The notes beneath the pieces are model-generated. The model was not told the DNA's origin. It was given only the letters and a program-made list of their open reading frames with translations, and searched no databases. This document shows positions 8,482 to 17,100 of a stretch of 64,000 nucleotides of DNA, piece by piece (positions within the stretch are counted from its first letter, which is position 1; every line of letters begins with the position of its first letter). A program made the translations under genes and the position numbers. Origin of the DNA: Desulfitobacterium chlororespirans DSM 11544 (GTDB lineage Bacteria > Bacillota > Desulfitobacteriia > Desulfitobacteriales > Desulfitobacteriaceae); NCBI RefSeq assembly GCF_900143285.1, contig NZ_FRDN01000011.1, positions 62,001-126,000 of the forward strand, in the 5' to 3' direction.

Positions 8482-8810
8482 TAGAGAAAACTCCGGAATC
8501 CCTATGGCGGGACTACCTTTTCCTCACCAAAGAGATGTTGAAATTTCTGGATAAACAGGATATGGAGCTGTTCCATGAGCTGATGAATCAACGGGAACGG
8601 ATGCAGGTTCTTGTTGAAGAGACTCCGGATAATGGCTTTAAAAGTTCCCCTGAAGGAAGAAAGCTTTTAGCACAAATCCAGGAGGAAAACTGGTTGCTTA
8701 TGAACCATTTTCAAGCGACTCATAGTAAAGCCAAGCACCATCATCAAGTAGCGGAAGCCTACTCCGGCGGGAACCAACAGCCTGTGAACCACCGAAACTG
8801 GGTGCGCTAA
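8478..8810 (+). CDS. FliT-like flagellar chaperone
   Basis: This 110-residue, mostly helical protein begins MIEKTPESLWRDYLFLTKEM and carries the segment DMELFHELMNQRERMQVLVEE found in short FliT-like proteins. FliT in enterobacteria is the export chaperone of the cap protein FliD; Bacillus FliT has a similar place after fliS. Its start overlaps the fliS stop by four bases. The C-terminal 30 residues are His- and Asn-rich and poorly conserved. The name rests on position and overall pattern rather than on a diagnostic motif. Confidence 0.65.
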   Translation: MIEKTPESLWRDYLFLTKEMLKFLDKQDMELFHELMNQRERMQVLVEETPDNGFKSSPEGRKLLAQIQEENWLLMNHFQATHSKAKHHHQVAEAYSGGNQQPVNHRNWVR

Positions 8811-8849
8811 CCCTAACTACTCAGTTCAATGCTGAAGGGAGGAATTCTC

Positions 8850-9227
8850 ATGATGGTCATTGAGCCAATTCAGCCTAATCATCAGAAGACCATGATGCCT
8901 GTGGATGCCTATCCTGGCCAAAAACTGGAACGATCTCAGGAAATACCCCGGCCGGTTGTCGAGCGCAAAAATGAAATTCCCAATGCCCGGGAAGAGATTC
9001 CCCGTGAAGAAGTTGAGAAGGCTGTGGATAAATTGAACCGCTTTATGGGCTTGATCAATAAGGGGATGCGGTTCGAGGTTCATGAAGAGGACGAGGAGGA
9101 GATCCTGGTGCGGATCGTGGACCAGGACTCGGAGCAGGTTCTTAAAGAGTCCACACCGAAATGGGTGATGGAGCTGCTCCATAATCTAACCGATGTCGCC
9201 GGATTATTCGTTGACCAAAGAGTTTAA
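8850..9227 (+). CDS. flaG: FlaG family flagellar protein (copy 2)
   Basis: The 125-residue protein shares with the first FlaG a charged leader and a conserved end (VEKAVDKLNRFMGLINKGMRFEVHE, then VLKESTPKWVMELLHNLTDVAGLFVDQRV). I chose ATG 8850 because GGAGG at 8838-8842 is seven bases before it; an in-frame ATG at 8829 precedes that site. It closes the fliD-fliS-fliT block and is followed by a strong terminator. Two FlaG genes flanking the flagellin-fliD region suggest an old duplication with divergence. Confidence 0.85.
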   Translation: MMVIEPIQPNHQKTMMPVDAYPGQKLERSQEIPRPVVERKNEIPNAREEIPREEVEKAVDKLNRFMGLINKGMRFEVHEEDEEEILVRIVDQDSEQVLKESTPKWVMELLHNLTDVAGLFVDQRV

Positions 9228-9244
9228 AGGATCCATTGATGATA

Positions 9245-9288
9245 ACTGCCTCAATCCTTGGTTGACCAAAGGATTGAGGCAGTGCTTT
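9245..9288 (+). terminator. intrinsic terminator after flaG2
   Basis: A 15-bp exact stem (9245-9259 with 9269-9283) is followed by GCTTTT. It ends the filament block. Confidence 0.8.
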
Positions 9289-9319
9289 TGTACAAGCTTT
9301 TTGAAAGGAGCAACTCAGA

Positions 9320-10804
9320 ATGCGGAAAAGAATATTGGGATTAATTTCAAGTTTCGTTCTTGCGCCTTCAATTGCTTTCCCAGTCTATGCTTCAAACTCA
9401 CCAGCAATAATCCGATTAGCAGGAGATGATAGATATGCTGTATCGTCGGCAATTGCTCAACAGTGGGGTCAGTCCGATTATGCAGTTTTAGCTTGCGGCA
9501 ATGATTTTCCCGATGCCTTAAGTGCCGCTCCTCTTGCGAAGAAATATAAGGCGCCCATTTTGTTAACTGACACGAATAATTTGCCGGATACAACAAAACA
9601 AACCTTAATAAGTTTAAATGTTAAAAATGTTTTTATCATTGGTGGAACAGGGATTATTTCTGTGAATGTTGAAAATCAACTGAATTCAATGCAGATCCAA
9701 ACAGTGAGGATATATGGGACAGACCGATATGACACTTCTGTCAAGATAGCGAAGCAATTGGATACTCCGACACAATTGGTTGTCTGCACCGGTAACAATT
9801 TTTCAGATGCGCTGTCAATGGCCCCAATTGCCGCTATAAAACAGCTCCCTGTATTATTAGTACCTAAAAATTCTCTGCCAGATTCAACGAGGGAATATAT
9901 TTCTTCATTAAATGGTGTAATAAAGACCTATGTGATTGGTGACTCCAGCATAATTTCAGATAGTATTGTTGACCAGCTTCCCAATGCGGAAAGAATTACC
10001 GGTTCGAATAAGTATAGCCGTAATGTAGCTATTAATCAAAAATTTGATAGTACATTAGGGAAAGATAAAGTATGCTTAGCCACTGGAGAAGATTTTGCAG
10101 ATGCTTTGACAGGGACTGTATTTGCTGCTGAAATGTCAGCGCCTATTATTCTGGTTAGAGGGGTTAATCCTAGTGAGACAAAAAGTTATTACTGGGCCGG
10201 ATTAAGCGACATTAATACTGTTTATGTTTTGGGGAGCCCCGACAATATTTCGGACAATTTTATTAGTAATTTAGGGAATAGACAAGAAGAGGTCCGTCTA
10301 TCAGAAACCTATTTATATCTATTTATTGACAGCAATAGTTTGGAATATGAATGGAAATCGCCGGCGGAAATCGAAGAAAAGAATCAATATTTCTCTTGGT
10401 TTTATCTGTTTGAGGATATTTATTATTTTAAAATGGGTGGAAGGCTTGAAGAATTTTTTGAAACAAAGCCGGGTGGATGGGTCGTTGTTCCAATCTCTAC
10501 TATCCAAAAAACACTTTCCCAATATTTTGACGGTATCACTAGAAAAATGATTATTGATTCTTCACAATCATGGTACGATAAAGAACTTGACGCAGTCGTA
10601 TATGGCGGTGGACGAGGCTCCAGACCTTACAGCCCATCAGTCATATCATATGAAGTAAAGGATCAAATTCTGACCATTGATTACATTCTTCTATATGATT
10701 ACGACGATGGGACTATAGCAAATGATGCTGAGAAATATCGCCTGACCATTGAATTAAAGCCCGATGGGTCATATCGATACCTTTCCAACAAACAAATGCA
10801 ATAA
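9320..10804 (+). CDS. secreted cell-wall-binding (CWB2-repeat) protein
   Basis: The 494-residue protein starts at ATG 9320 behind GAAAGGAGC and opens with a signal peptide, RKRILGLISSFVLAPSIAFPVYA. Residues about 30-330 hold three cell-wall-binding type 2 modules, recognisable by IRLAGDDRYAVSSAIA, VRIYGTDRYDTSVKIA and ERITGSNKYSRNVAIN, each with a following FPDALSAAPLA-like segment. Such modules anchor S-layer-type proteins to secondary wall polymers. Residues about 330-494 form a separate domain rich in Tyr, Trp and Asp that I cannot assign. The base composition is clearly more AT-rich than its neighbours, which suggests separate origin. It converges on the next gene with 12 bases between the stops. 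Confidence 0.85.
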   Translation: MRKRILGLISSFVLAPSIAFPVYASNSPAIIRLAGDDRYAVSSAIAQQWGQSDYAVLACGNDFPDALSAAPLAKKYKAPILLTDTNNLPDTTKQTLISLNVKNVFIIGGTGIISVNVENQLNSMQIQTVRIYGTDRYDTSVKIAKQLDTPTQLVVCTGNNFSDALSMAPIAAIKQLPVLLVPKNSLPDSTREYISSLNGVIKTYVIGDSSIISDSIVDQLPNAERITGSNKYSRNVAINQKFDSTLGKDKVCLATGEDFADALTGTVFAAEMSAPIILVRGVNPSETKSYYWAGLSDINTVYVLGSPDNISDNFISNLGNRQEEVRLSETYLYLFIDSNSLEYEWKSPAEIEEKNQYFSWFYLFEDIYYFKMGGRLEEFFETKPGGWVVVPISTIQKTLSQYFDGITRKMIIDSSQSWYDKELDAVVYGGGRGSRPYSPSVISYEVKDQILTIDYILLYDYDDGTIANDAEKYRLTIELKPDGSYRYLSNKQMQ

Positions 10805-10816
10805 CGAGGTAAAGTG

Positions 10817-11863
10817 TTATAAAACCTGCTCAATAAAGACTGTTCGCTCCTTGGCTAAATCCATATCCACAGGGACGCGCAGGGGCATATTAACCCTATT
10901 GTAGTAGATTCTTACAATAGGCCGGGGGCCTAGGTTCTGGCGGACATTGATCACGACGCCTACCTGCCCGGTAGACAAGCGGACAAGGGAGCCCAGAGGA
11001 TAGACGGCCAAATTATTCGTGAAGGCTTGGACAACATGGGGATCGAAATAAAATCCCCCACCGCCATAAAGGTATTCAATGGCCAGATAATGAGGGATTT
11101 TTTCTTGACGGAGCTTCCGGTTATATTGTTCGCACACGGCTATAATCCGGGAACCAAAAGGGATAGCTTCCCCGGACAGATTTTTCGGGTAGCCCTCTCC
11201 GTTCCAGCTTTCATGATGGTGGAGAATATATTTGCAGACCTCTTGGGGCAGACCGGATTCTTTGGCGAGGTAATAGCCGTAAAGAGAGTGCTCTTTCCAG
11301 AGATTTTCCTGATGAAGTTGCATTTCAGCCATGTTGATCAGCTGAGGCATCTCACATAGCCCTATATCGTGAAGAAGAGCTGCCATACCGATATGATACA
11401 GTTCCCTTTCATCGACACCGAAAGAACCGGCGACAAGCAGACTGAGGACGCATGTTTCCACGCTGTGAGGCAATAAGAAATCATCATCGACAAGTTTGAT
11501 GCGCATTAAGGAATCTAAAACGACGGAGTTGTCCAATAGTTTAAGAGCTGTTTGACAGGCGACTTGAGAAACCGTGAGCATAAAATCGGAGGTGTTTGCT
11601 TCCTCTTTCTCGGGGGCAAGGCGTGTTATCTCTGTTATAAGCCCTTTTTTGAGTTCTTTAACAAGTGAAGAGGTTGGTTCTATCAGTAAAGTATAACGCT
11701 CCGTAACGGTAACCGAGCGTATACCCCATTTCTTTATGGCAGCAATATGGGATTCGGTAAGTACTGTTCCATAATTCAACAAAAGATTATTGGTTGTTCC
11801 GTCGAATAAGGGTTCGGCCAAAACCATGCCTTCGGAAAGCTCAAAACTGTATAATCTAATCAC
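10817..11863 (-). CDS. HD-GYP domain protein, probable c-di-GMP phosphodiesterase
   Basis: The minus-strand protein has an N-terminal region (IRLYSFELSEGMVLAEPLFD) typical of HD-GYP proteins and a C-terminal HD-GYP domain with LLHDIGLCEMP, an EHSLYGYYL helix and HHESWNGEGYPKNLSG. HD-GYP domains hydrolyse cyclic di-GMP. The usual HDIGK reads HDIGL here, so full activity is not certain. I place the start at GTG 11863-11861, seven bases after AAGGAG, giving 348 residues; a TTG at 11881 would overlap that ribosome-binding site. It points against all its neighbours and has its own promoter. Confidence 0.85.
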   Translation of the reverse strand: MIRLYSFELSEGMVLAEPLFDGTTNNLLLNYGTVLTESHIAAIKKWGIRSVTVTERYTLLIEPTSSLVKELKKGLITEITRLAPEKEEANTSDFMLTVSQVACQTALKLLDNSVVLDSLMRIKLVDDDFLLPHSVETCVLSLLVAGSFGVDERELYHIGMAALLHDIGLCEMPQLINMAEMQLHQENLWKEHSLYGYYLAKESGLPQEVCKYILHHHESWNGEGYPKNLSGEAIPFGSRIIAVCEQYNRKLRQEKIPHYLAIEYLYGGGGFYFDPHVVQAFTNNLAVYPLGSLVRLSTGQVGVVINVRQNLGPRPIVRIYYNRVNMPLRVPVDMDLAKERTVFIEQVL

Positions 11864-11895
11864 CTTGCCGCTCCTTTTCAAGGGTTGAATACATT

Positions 11896-11925
11896 ATTAT
11901 CTATATGATAAAGCGGCAATGTAAA
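11896..11925 (-). promoter_or_regulatory. sigma-A-type promoter of the HD-GYP gene
   Basis: On the minus strand TTTACA (11925-11920), an 18-base spacer and GATAAT (11901-11896) make a reasonable sigma-A promoter about 33 bases before the GTG start. Confidence 0.5.
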
Positions 11926-12007
11926 TGCCGTATTATTTCTTCGTAAATTCTGTGTATGACCTTTAGGGTGTCTAGCTCAACTATTTTAACCGTTCGTCTA
12001 TTGGGAC

Positions 12008-12037
12008 TTGTTGTTGGTTTGATGTGTGGGTTATAAT
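12008..12037 (+). promoter_or_regulatory. sigma-A promoter of the coiled-coil gene
   Basis: TTGTTG at 12008-12013, an 18-base spacer and a perfect TATAAT at 12032-12037 lie 36 bases before GTG 12074. Confidence 0.6.
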
Positions 12038-12073
12038 GGAAGTATAGCAAAGCAATGCAAGGGAGGTACTGTC

Positions 12074-12721
12074 GTGACCACCGAAGAGTTTCAAAAGCTG
12101 GTGCTGGAAAAGCTGGCGGGTCTCGAACAAGGGCAATCCAAGCTGGGAGAGGGCCAGGTCAAACTGGAGCAAAGGCAGGTCAAGCTGGAAGAAGGCCAGG
12201 TCAAACTGGAGCAAAGGCAGGTCAAGCTGGAAGAAGGCCAGGTCAAGCTGGAGCAAAGGCAGGCTAAGCTGGAGGAAGGCCAGGTCAAGCTGGAGCAAAG
12301 GCAGGCTAAGCTGGAGGAAGGCCAGGTCAAGCTGGAGCAAAGGCAGGCTAAGCTGGAGGAAGGCCAGGTCAAGCTGGAGCAAAGGCAGGCTAAGCTGGAG
12401 GAAGGCCAGGTCAAGCTGGAGCAAAGGCAGGCTAAGCTGGAAGAAGGCCAGGTCAAGCTGGAAGAAAGACAAGTCAAACTGGAGAAGAGAATTGACGAGG
12501 TCGAATCCACACTCACTGCCAAGATTGATGCACTGGATGCTAAGGTCGAACGGTACGGTCAAAGCCAGCAGGATGATGTGAAGGGTCTCTTGGAAGTGAT
12601 GAATAAAAAACTGGACCATATTAGTGCGGTTCAAACCATTCAAGGCGAATCTATCAATATTTTGGCTCTTCGCCAACTGCAGACTGAATCCGAGCTGGCC
12701 GCCTTGAAAAAGGCTCTTTAA
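12074..12721 (+). CDS. coiled-coil protein built on eight 14-residue repeats
   Basis: I do not recognise a family for this 215-residue protein. Residues 26-137 are eight near-identical 14-residue units of the form EGQVKLEQRQ(A/V)KLE, which should form one long, highly charged coiled coil since 14 is two heptads. The last 75 residues are also helical (IDEVESTLTAKIDALDAKVE onward). No signal peptide or membrane segment is seen. GTG 12074 is seven bases after GGGAGG; an upstream in-frame GTG at 12026 overlaps the -10 promoter element, so I reject it. Flanking promoter and terminator make it a single-gene unit. A cytoplasmic scaffold or spacer role is possible but unsupported. Confidence 0.75.
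   Translation: MTTEEFQKLVLEKLAGLEQGQSKLGEGQVKLEQRQVKLEEGQVKLEQRQVKLEEGQVKLEQRQAKLEEGQVKLEQRQAKLEEGQVKLEQRQAKLEEGQVKLEQRQAKLEEGQVKLEQRQAKLEEGQVKLEERQVKLEKRIDEVESTLTAKIDALDAKVERYGQSQQDDVKGLLEVMNKKLDHISAVQTIQGESINILALRQLQTESELAALKKAL
12149..12484. repeat. tandem repeat, 8 units of 42 bp
   Basis: Eight head-to-tail 42-bp units encode the 14-residue heptad pairs. The middle units are almost identical at the DNA level; the first two and last units differ by a few bases. The unit length is divisible by three, so gain or loss of copies keeps the frame. Confidence 0.95.
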
Positions 12722-12817
12722 AAGAGCAAAGGAAAGTGAACCATAGGGAGCTTAGGTATATAGCCGGAGGTCTCTTATTTTTTGCTATTTTACATGGAAG
12801 ATCGAGCCTCTTGAGTC

Positions 12818-12852
12818 AAAAAACACTTCGCTTATCGGAGTGTTTTATTTTT
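12818..12852 (+). terminator. intrinsic terminator after the coiled-coil gene
   Basis: AAAACACT at 12820-12827 pairs with AGTGTTTT at 12839-12846, extended by TC/GG pairing around a short loop, and ATTTTT follows. Confidence 0.7.
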
Positions 12853-13195
12853 CCTGGGAGAAATTAGGATGAAGGTCCTATATAAACAGGACACGTTTAT
12901 GAGTAAAATAGAATTTGTATCTGAGGAAAATGTAGTAATGTTTTATTTACACTTGAATTAAAGAAGTGTTAGTATTATTAACGTAAAAAAAAACATATAT
13001 TGGTGAAATGCAAAGATTAGTTGATAGACTCCTTGCTTGGAGGAATTACAAAAAGCATGGCGAATAAAGAACAATGGGCGATTCTGCCCATAAGGCTTAC
13101 ACCGATTACATAATGGATTGGGTATATCATATTGGTTTAGTTCGGGTCATTTTTTCATGTAAAAGAGGAAGCAAAAGTTAGGGGTGGATCTGCAT
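12853..13195 (+). other. non-coding leader region before cheA with several hairpins
   Basis: No credible gene lies here. Short stems can form at CTCC-TTGCTT-GGAG (about 13030-13043), ATGGGC-GATTCT-GCCCAT (about 13074-13091) and CCGAT/ATTGG (about 13102-13120). I compared the stretch from memory with c-di-GMP-I and -II, SAM, TPP and FMN riboswitch cores and found no match. A weak TATTAT at 12973-12978 may be a -10 element. The region is AT-rich and may be the transcription start of the cheA-fli operon. Confidence 0.4.
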
Positions 13196-15385
13196 ATGAG
13201 CCAGGAAGATAATCAAAACTTGGGAGTCGATTTGGGAGAATTTCTGGATTTTTATCTTCTCGATTCACAGGAGCAAATCGAAAAACTGGCAGCAGGGTTG
13301 CTGCAACTTGAAAAAGAAGGCAATAATGTCGGATTGATTAATGATCTCTTTCGTTCTGCACACAGCTTAAAAGGAGCCTCCGGAACCATGGGGTTTACTT
13401 CGATAGTGGCTTTGACACACTCAGCTGAGGATTTACTGGATCGGCTGCGCCAAGGCAAGATGGAAGTTTCGCTCCCCATGGTTGATGTTCTTCTGGCGGT
13501 TACTGATCGCGTCAAGGAGATGTTAAGCCAGGTGGAAAAGCGGGTGGAAATCACCGCAGAGTATCAGGATTTGGTGGATGAGATGCGGGCACTTATGAAT
13601 GGCGAAACACCTGCTCCGGTTAAAGAGGCGGATAGTAACGATATGAAGGAGAATTTAACCTCAAATTATACGCGGGTAGATTTTCAACTGTCTCTTGAAG
13701 TGGCGGAACAGGTCAAAAGTTCACAGGATATGGGGCATGGAGTGTATCAAGTCGATATTAAATTTGCTCCCAATACCTTGATGAGGGCAGTTCGTGCCGT
13801 CATGGCCGTACAGCGGATGGAGAATCTGGGTAAAGTGGTTAAGCTCCGCCCCAGCGTGGAAGAGCTGGAAGTGGGCAGCGAAGAAGGCTTTGCCATGCTG
13901 ATTTTATCTGATGATCCCCCTGAAGAAATTCGTGGGGAGATTCTCCTTGTTTCTGAGCTGGCAGAGGTTGAGGTTCATCCTTACCGCATAGGTGATGCTG
14001 TTGACGGTTATGGCAGCGAAGAAGTGGCGGCGGCTCAAGCTGCTGAGTTGCTCCCGGTTGTGGAAGCGGCTCCTTCCTTACCTGTGCGGCCTGAGGCGAA
14101 ACCTGTACAAGCAGCACCGGTCATTCCGGCAGCGCCGGCTGCCCCTAAGCCCGCCGCCGGCAACGGCAACAATGCTGCCACAGACGGGAATAACCAGGTC
14201 CATACCATTCGGGTGGATACTGTACGTATGGATAATTTAATTAATTTAGTAGGCGAGATGGTAATTACCCGTACCCGCCTGGTTCAAATCGGTCATGAGC
14301 TCAAGGAACAGTATCGCATGGATGCCTTGGTGAATAACTTGAATGAGACTACTGTGTATCTGGGACGATTGATGAGTGACCTGCAGGAAAGTGCTATGCG
14401 TTTGCGCATGGTTCCTATCGGCACCGTATTCAGCCGCTTTCCCCGCTTGGTTCGGGACCTGGCCCGTAAGACCCAAAAGGAAATGGAGCTGGTCCTCCGG
14501 GGGGAAGACACGGAACTGGATAAGACAGTGGTGGAAGTTATCGGCGATCCCTTGATGCATTTAATCCGCAACTCTGTGGACCATGGCATTGAGACTCCGG
14601 AGGAACGCCGGGCGGCCGGTAAACCGGAACTGGGTACCATCACCTTGGATGCTTATCATGAAGGAAATCATATTGCTATCTTGATTTCCGATGATGGCAA
14701 AGGCTTGGACCTGAACAGGATCTACGAAAAGGCGCTGAGCCGTGGGCTGGTTGGCGAGCGGGAAGGCCTCTCTGAGCGGGATATTGCCAACTTGATTTTC
14801 TTGCCGGGGTTTAGTACGGCTGATAAAGTGACAGATATTTCCGGTCGGGGCGTAGGCATGGATGTAGTTAAAAAGGCCCTGAACAATTTGGGCGGAATGA
14901 TCGACATCACCACCCGCCAGGGGCAGGGCACTACGTTTACTATTCGCCTCCCTTTAACCTTAGCCATTATTCAAGCGTTATTGGTTGAAGTCAGTACAGA
15001 GATTTATGCTGTTCCACTATCTTCGGTCTTAGAGACCTTGCTGGTAGAACGCAAGGATATTAAAAATGTGGGCGGATTGCCCATGGTTCAGCTGCGCGGT
15101 AATACACTTCCCCTGATCTCCCTCCGGGACAAATTCGAGCTTCCTGCTCCTGAAGCAGAGGCAGAAGAGGTCTTTGTCGTGGTCGTAGGGTTGGGAGATA
15201 AAGCGCTGGGTTTGATTGTGGACGGATTGCGCGGTCAACAGGAAGTGGTGATTAAATCCTTAGGTGACTTCCTTAATAACTTACCGGGTATTGCCGGAGC
15301 AACCATCTTAGGGGATGGCAAAGTTACCCTGATTCTCGATATCGGCAGTTTGATTCAGGATATCCTTGTAACAAGGAAGGGCTAA
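13196..15385 (+). CDS. cheA: chemotaxis histidine kinase CheA
   Basis: CheA autophosphorylates in response to receptors and passes phosphate to CheY and CheB. From ATG 13196 it has 729 residues. The P1 domain carries the phosphorylated histidine H56 in AHSLKGASGTMGF. A response-regulator-binding region and an Ala/Pro linker (about 265-325) follow. The kinase domain has the N box HLIRNSVDHGIE (about 455) and the G boxes DDGKGLD and GRGVGMD (about 498 and 550), and a CheW-like P5 domain ends the protein. AGGGGTGG lies just before the chosen ATG; an in-frame GTG at 13184 is an alternative. cheW and cheB follow, and no receptor genes are near. Confidence 0.97.
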   Translation: MSQEDNQNLGVDLGEFLDFYLLDSQEQIEKLAAGLLQLEKEGNNVGLINDLFRSAHSLKGASGTMGFTSIVALTHSAEDLLDRLRQGKMEVSLPMVDVLLAVTDRVKEMLSQVEKRVEITAEYQDLVDEMRALMNGETPAPVKEADSNDMKENLTSNYTRVDFQLSLEVAEQVKSSQDMGHGVYQVDIKFAPNTLMRAVRAVMAVQRMENLGKVVKLRPSVEELEVGSEEGFAMLILSDDPPEEIRGEILLVSELAEVEVHPYRIGDAVDGYGSEEVAAAQAAELLPVVEAAPSLPVRPEAKPVQAAPVIPAAPAAPKPAAGNGNNAATDGNNQVHTIRVDTVRMDNLINLVGEMVITRTRLVQIGHELKEQYRMDALVNNLNETTVYLGRLMSDLQESAMRLRMVPIGTVFSRFPRLVRDLARKTQKEMELVLRGEDTELDKTVVEVIGDPLMHLIRNSVDHGIETPEERRAAGKPELGTITLDAYHEGNHIAILISDDGKGLDLNRIYEKALSRGLVGEREGLSERDIANLIFLPGFSTADKVTDISGRGVGMDVVKKALNNLGGMIDITTRQGQGTTFTIRLPLTLAIIQALLVEVSTEIYAVPLSSVLETLLVERKDIKNVGGLPMVQLRGNTLPLISLRDKFELPAPEAEAEEVFVVVVGLGDKALGLIVDGLRGQQEVVIKSLGDFLNNLPGIAGATILGDGKVTLILDIGSLIQDILVTRKG

Positions 15386-15450
15386 ATATGTCAAGGCAGC
15401 TTGTTATGGAATAATAAGGTGCGAGCTGATTTATGAAGGAGGAGACTAAG

Positions 15451-15894
15451 ATGGCAGAAGAACAATTGGTAACCTTCGGTCTGGGTTCCGAGGAATTTGG
15501 TGTGGATATTATGTGTGTACAGGAAATTATTCGTATACCGCCTATTACCCGGGTGCCTAAGGCCCCCGAATATGTAGAGGGAGTTATTAATCTGCGGGGC
15601 AATGTCATCCCCGTGGTGAGCCTGCGGACTCGTTTTGGGATGGAACGGGTGGAAGAAAGCGATTTAAGCCGGATTATCGTGTTGCAAGTCCAGAATAAAG
15701 TCTTTGGCATCCGGGTGGATGCGGTGACGGAAGTTCTGCGTTTGGATACCGAGTCCATCGAACCACCGCCGCCTGTTGCGTTAGGAATGGATTCCCATTT
15801 TATTCGTGGAGTAGGCAAGATAGGAGAACGCTTGCTGATTCTTCTCAACCTTGATCACATTATGGGTGGAGAGATGAATCATGAATCAGCCTAA
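15451..15894 (+). CDS. cheW: chemotaxis coupling protein CheW (copy 1)
   Basis: CheW links receptors to CheA. The 147-residue protein has the family's core, FGLGSEEFGVDIMCVQEI, then PKAPEYVEGVINLRGNVIPVV. I chose ATG 15451 because AAGGAGGAG lies just before it; the in-frame ATG at 15433 precedes that site. It follows cheA by 65 bases and overlaps cheB by 14 bases, so cheA-cheW-cheB are one unit. A second cheW lies at 43234-43689 in the hook operon. Confidence 0.95.
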   Translation: MAEEQLVTFGLGSEEFGVDIMCVQEIIRIPPITRVPKAPEYVEGVINLRGNVIPVVSLRTRFGMERVEESDLSRIIVLQVQNKVFGIRVDAVTEVLRLDTESIEPPPPVALGMDSHFIRGVGKIGERLLILLNLDHIMGGEMNHESA

Positions 15895-17095
15895 ATCCCC
15901 AATCACCGTTTTGATTGTGGATGATTCACCTTTTATGCGGTTAACTTTGCAAAAAATATTAAGTCAGGATCCGGAGATTAAGGTACTGGATACGGCCCGG
16001 GATGGCAAGGAAGGCATAGAAAAGCTTCAAGCCCTCCGCCCCCAAGTGGTGACCATGGATATTGAGATGCCCCAGATTGACGGGCTCCAAGCCCTGGGTG
16101 AAATCATGCGCTGGCAGCCTACTCCCATCATTATCCTTAGTGCTTTGACCACAGAAGGAGCACAGGCTAGTGTTAAAGCCTTGGAGGCAGGAGCTTTCGA
16201 TGTGGTTGCCAAACCTTCCGGGGGACCGGGGGCGGATATTCAGGCTTTAGCCCGGGATTTAATCGATAAAGTGAAAGCAGCTGCACAGGTGAATCTAGGA
16301 CGATTGGGCAAAAAGGGGGCCGTAAGCCGAATTTCGCCTGCTTCAGGAAGCCGGCCCCCCTGGACTGCCGGGGCTGCCAGTGAAAATACTAATCGTGCCG
16401 GTACAGGTATATATCAGAATCCGCCGCAAGGGGTATCCTCTCTGGGCAGTACGAGCTCAACCTTAGGAAGTGCGAAAGGACGTTCTTTGGATAGTGGAGA
16501 AGCCTTGCCCAAGTATCCTGTCGAGATTGTAGCGATTGGTACTTCTACCGGGGGACCGTCGGCTTTGCAAGCGGTCTTAACCCAGCTGCCGGGAAATCTC
16601 CCTGTGCCGGTATTGGTGGCGCAGCATATGCCGCCGGGGTTTACGGCCCCCTTGGCTCAGCGCCTTAATGGGATGTCCCCCCTCACTATCCGGGAAGGAG
16701 TTCATGGCGAGGCTCTGAAAGCAGGCACCATTTATTTTGCGCCTGCCGGTAAACAAATGCAGGTGCAGAGCCGTGGCTCCCAGCTCATTCTGCATATTGG
16801 CGATGAATCCCCGATTACCACCCTCTATCATCCGTCGGTGGATGTCATGTTCATGTCCCTGGCGAAGGAAGTCGGTAAAGGCACGTTAGGTGTGGTGATG
16901 ACCGGAATGGGCAATGACGGACTTAGGGGAATGCGGGAGATCAAGGAACGGGGAGGCTATGCTATCGCAGAGGCTGAAGAGACCTGTGTGGTTTATGGTA
17001 TGCCCCGGGCCATTGTGGATGCGGGGTTAGCCAATCGGGTGGCTCCTCTGGGAGAGATCGCCCGGCATATCGTTGAATGTGTGCAAAGGAGATAG
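15881..17095 (+). CDS. cheB: chemotaxis methylesterase/response regulator CheB
   Basis: CheB removes methyl groups (and deamidates glutamines) on chemoreceptors. The 404-residue protein has a receiver domain with the phospho-acceptor D60 in VVTMDIEMPQIDG, a long Ser/Gly linker (about 145-210), and a methylesterase domain with catalytic S222 in IGTSTGGPSALQ, the histidine of VAQHMPPG (about 249) and the aspartate of TGMGNDGLRG (about 346). It starts inside the end of cheW. The opposing methyltransferase cheR is not in the window. flgC begins five bases after the cheB stop, which places chemotaxis and rod genes in one transcript. Confidence 0.96.
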   Translation: MNQPKSPITVLIVDDSPFMRLTLQKILSQDPEIKVLDTARDGKEGIEKLQALRPQVVTMDIEMPQIDGLQALGEIMRWQPTPIIILSALTTEGAQASVKALEAGAFDVVAKPSGGPGADIQALARDLIDKVKAAAQVNLGRLGKKGAVSRISPASGSRPPWTAGAASENTNRAGTGIYQNPPQGVSSLGSTSSTLGSAKGRSLDSGEALPKYPVEIVAIGTSTGGPSALQAVLTQLPGNLPVPVLVAQHMPPGFTAPLAQRLNGMSPLTIREGVHGEALKAGTIYFAPAGKQMQVQSRGSQLILHIGDESPITTLYHPSVDVMFMSLAKEVGKGTLGVVMTGMGNDGLRGMREIKERGGYAIAEAEETCVVYGMPRAIVDAGLANRVAPLGEIARHIVECVQRR

Positions 17096-17100
17096 GGACT

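Noticed and set aside
12149-12484. Possible CRISPR array
   Set aside because: The repeats are directly adjacent with no unique spacers and encode a regular coiled coil.
11981-12676. Long open frames on the minus strand across the 42-bp repeats (also 12091-12522)
   Set aside because: They arise because the repeat unit is a multiple of three without stops. The plus-strand gene has promoter, ribosome-binding site and terminator, and the minus-strand products are simple Leu/Gln or Ser/Leu repeats.
12990-13130. Riboswitch (c-di-GMP-I, c-di-GMP-II, SAM, TPP or FMN) before cheA
   Set aside because: The conserved core sequences of these classes, as far as I remember them, are not present. Only small unspecific stems can be drawn.
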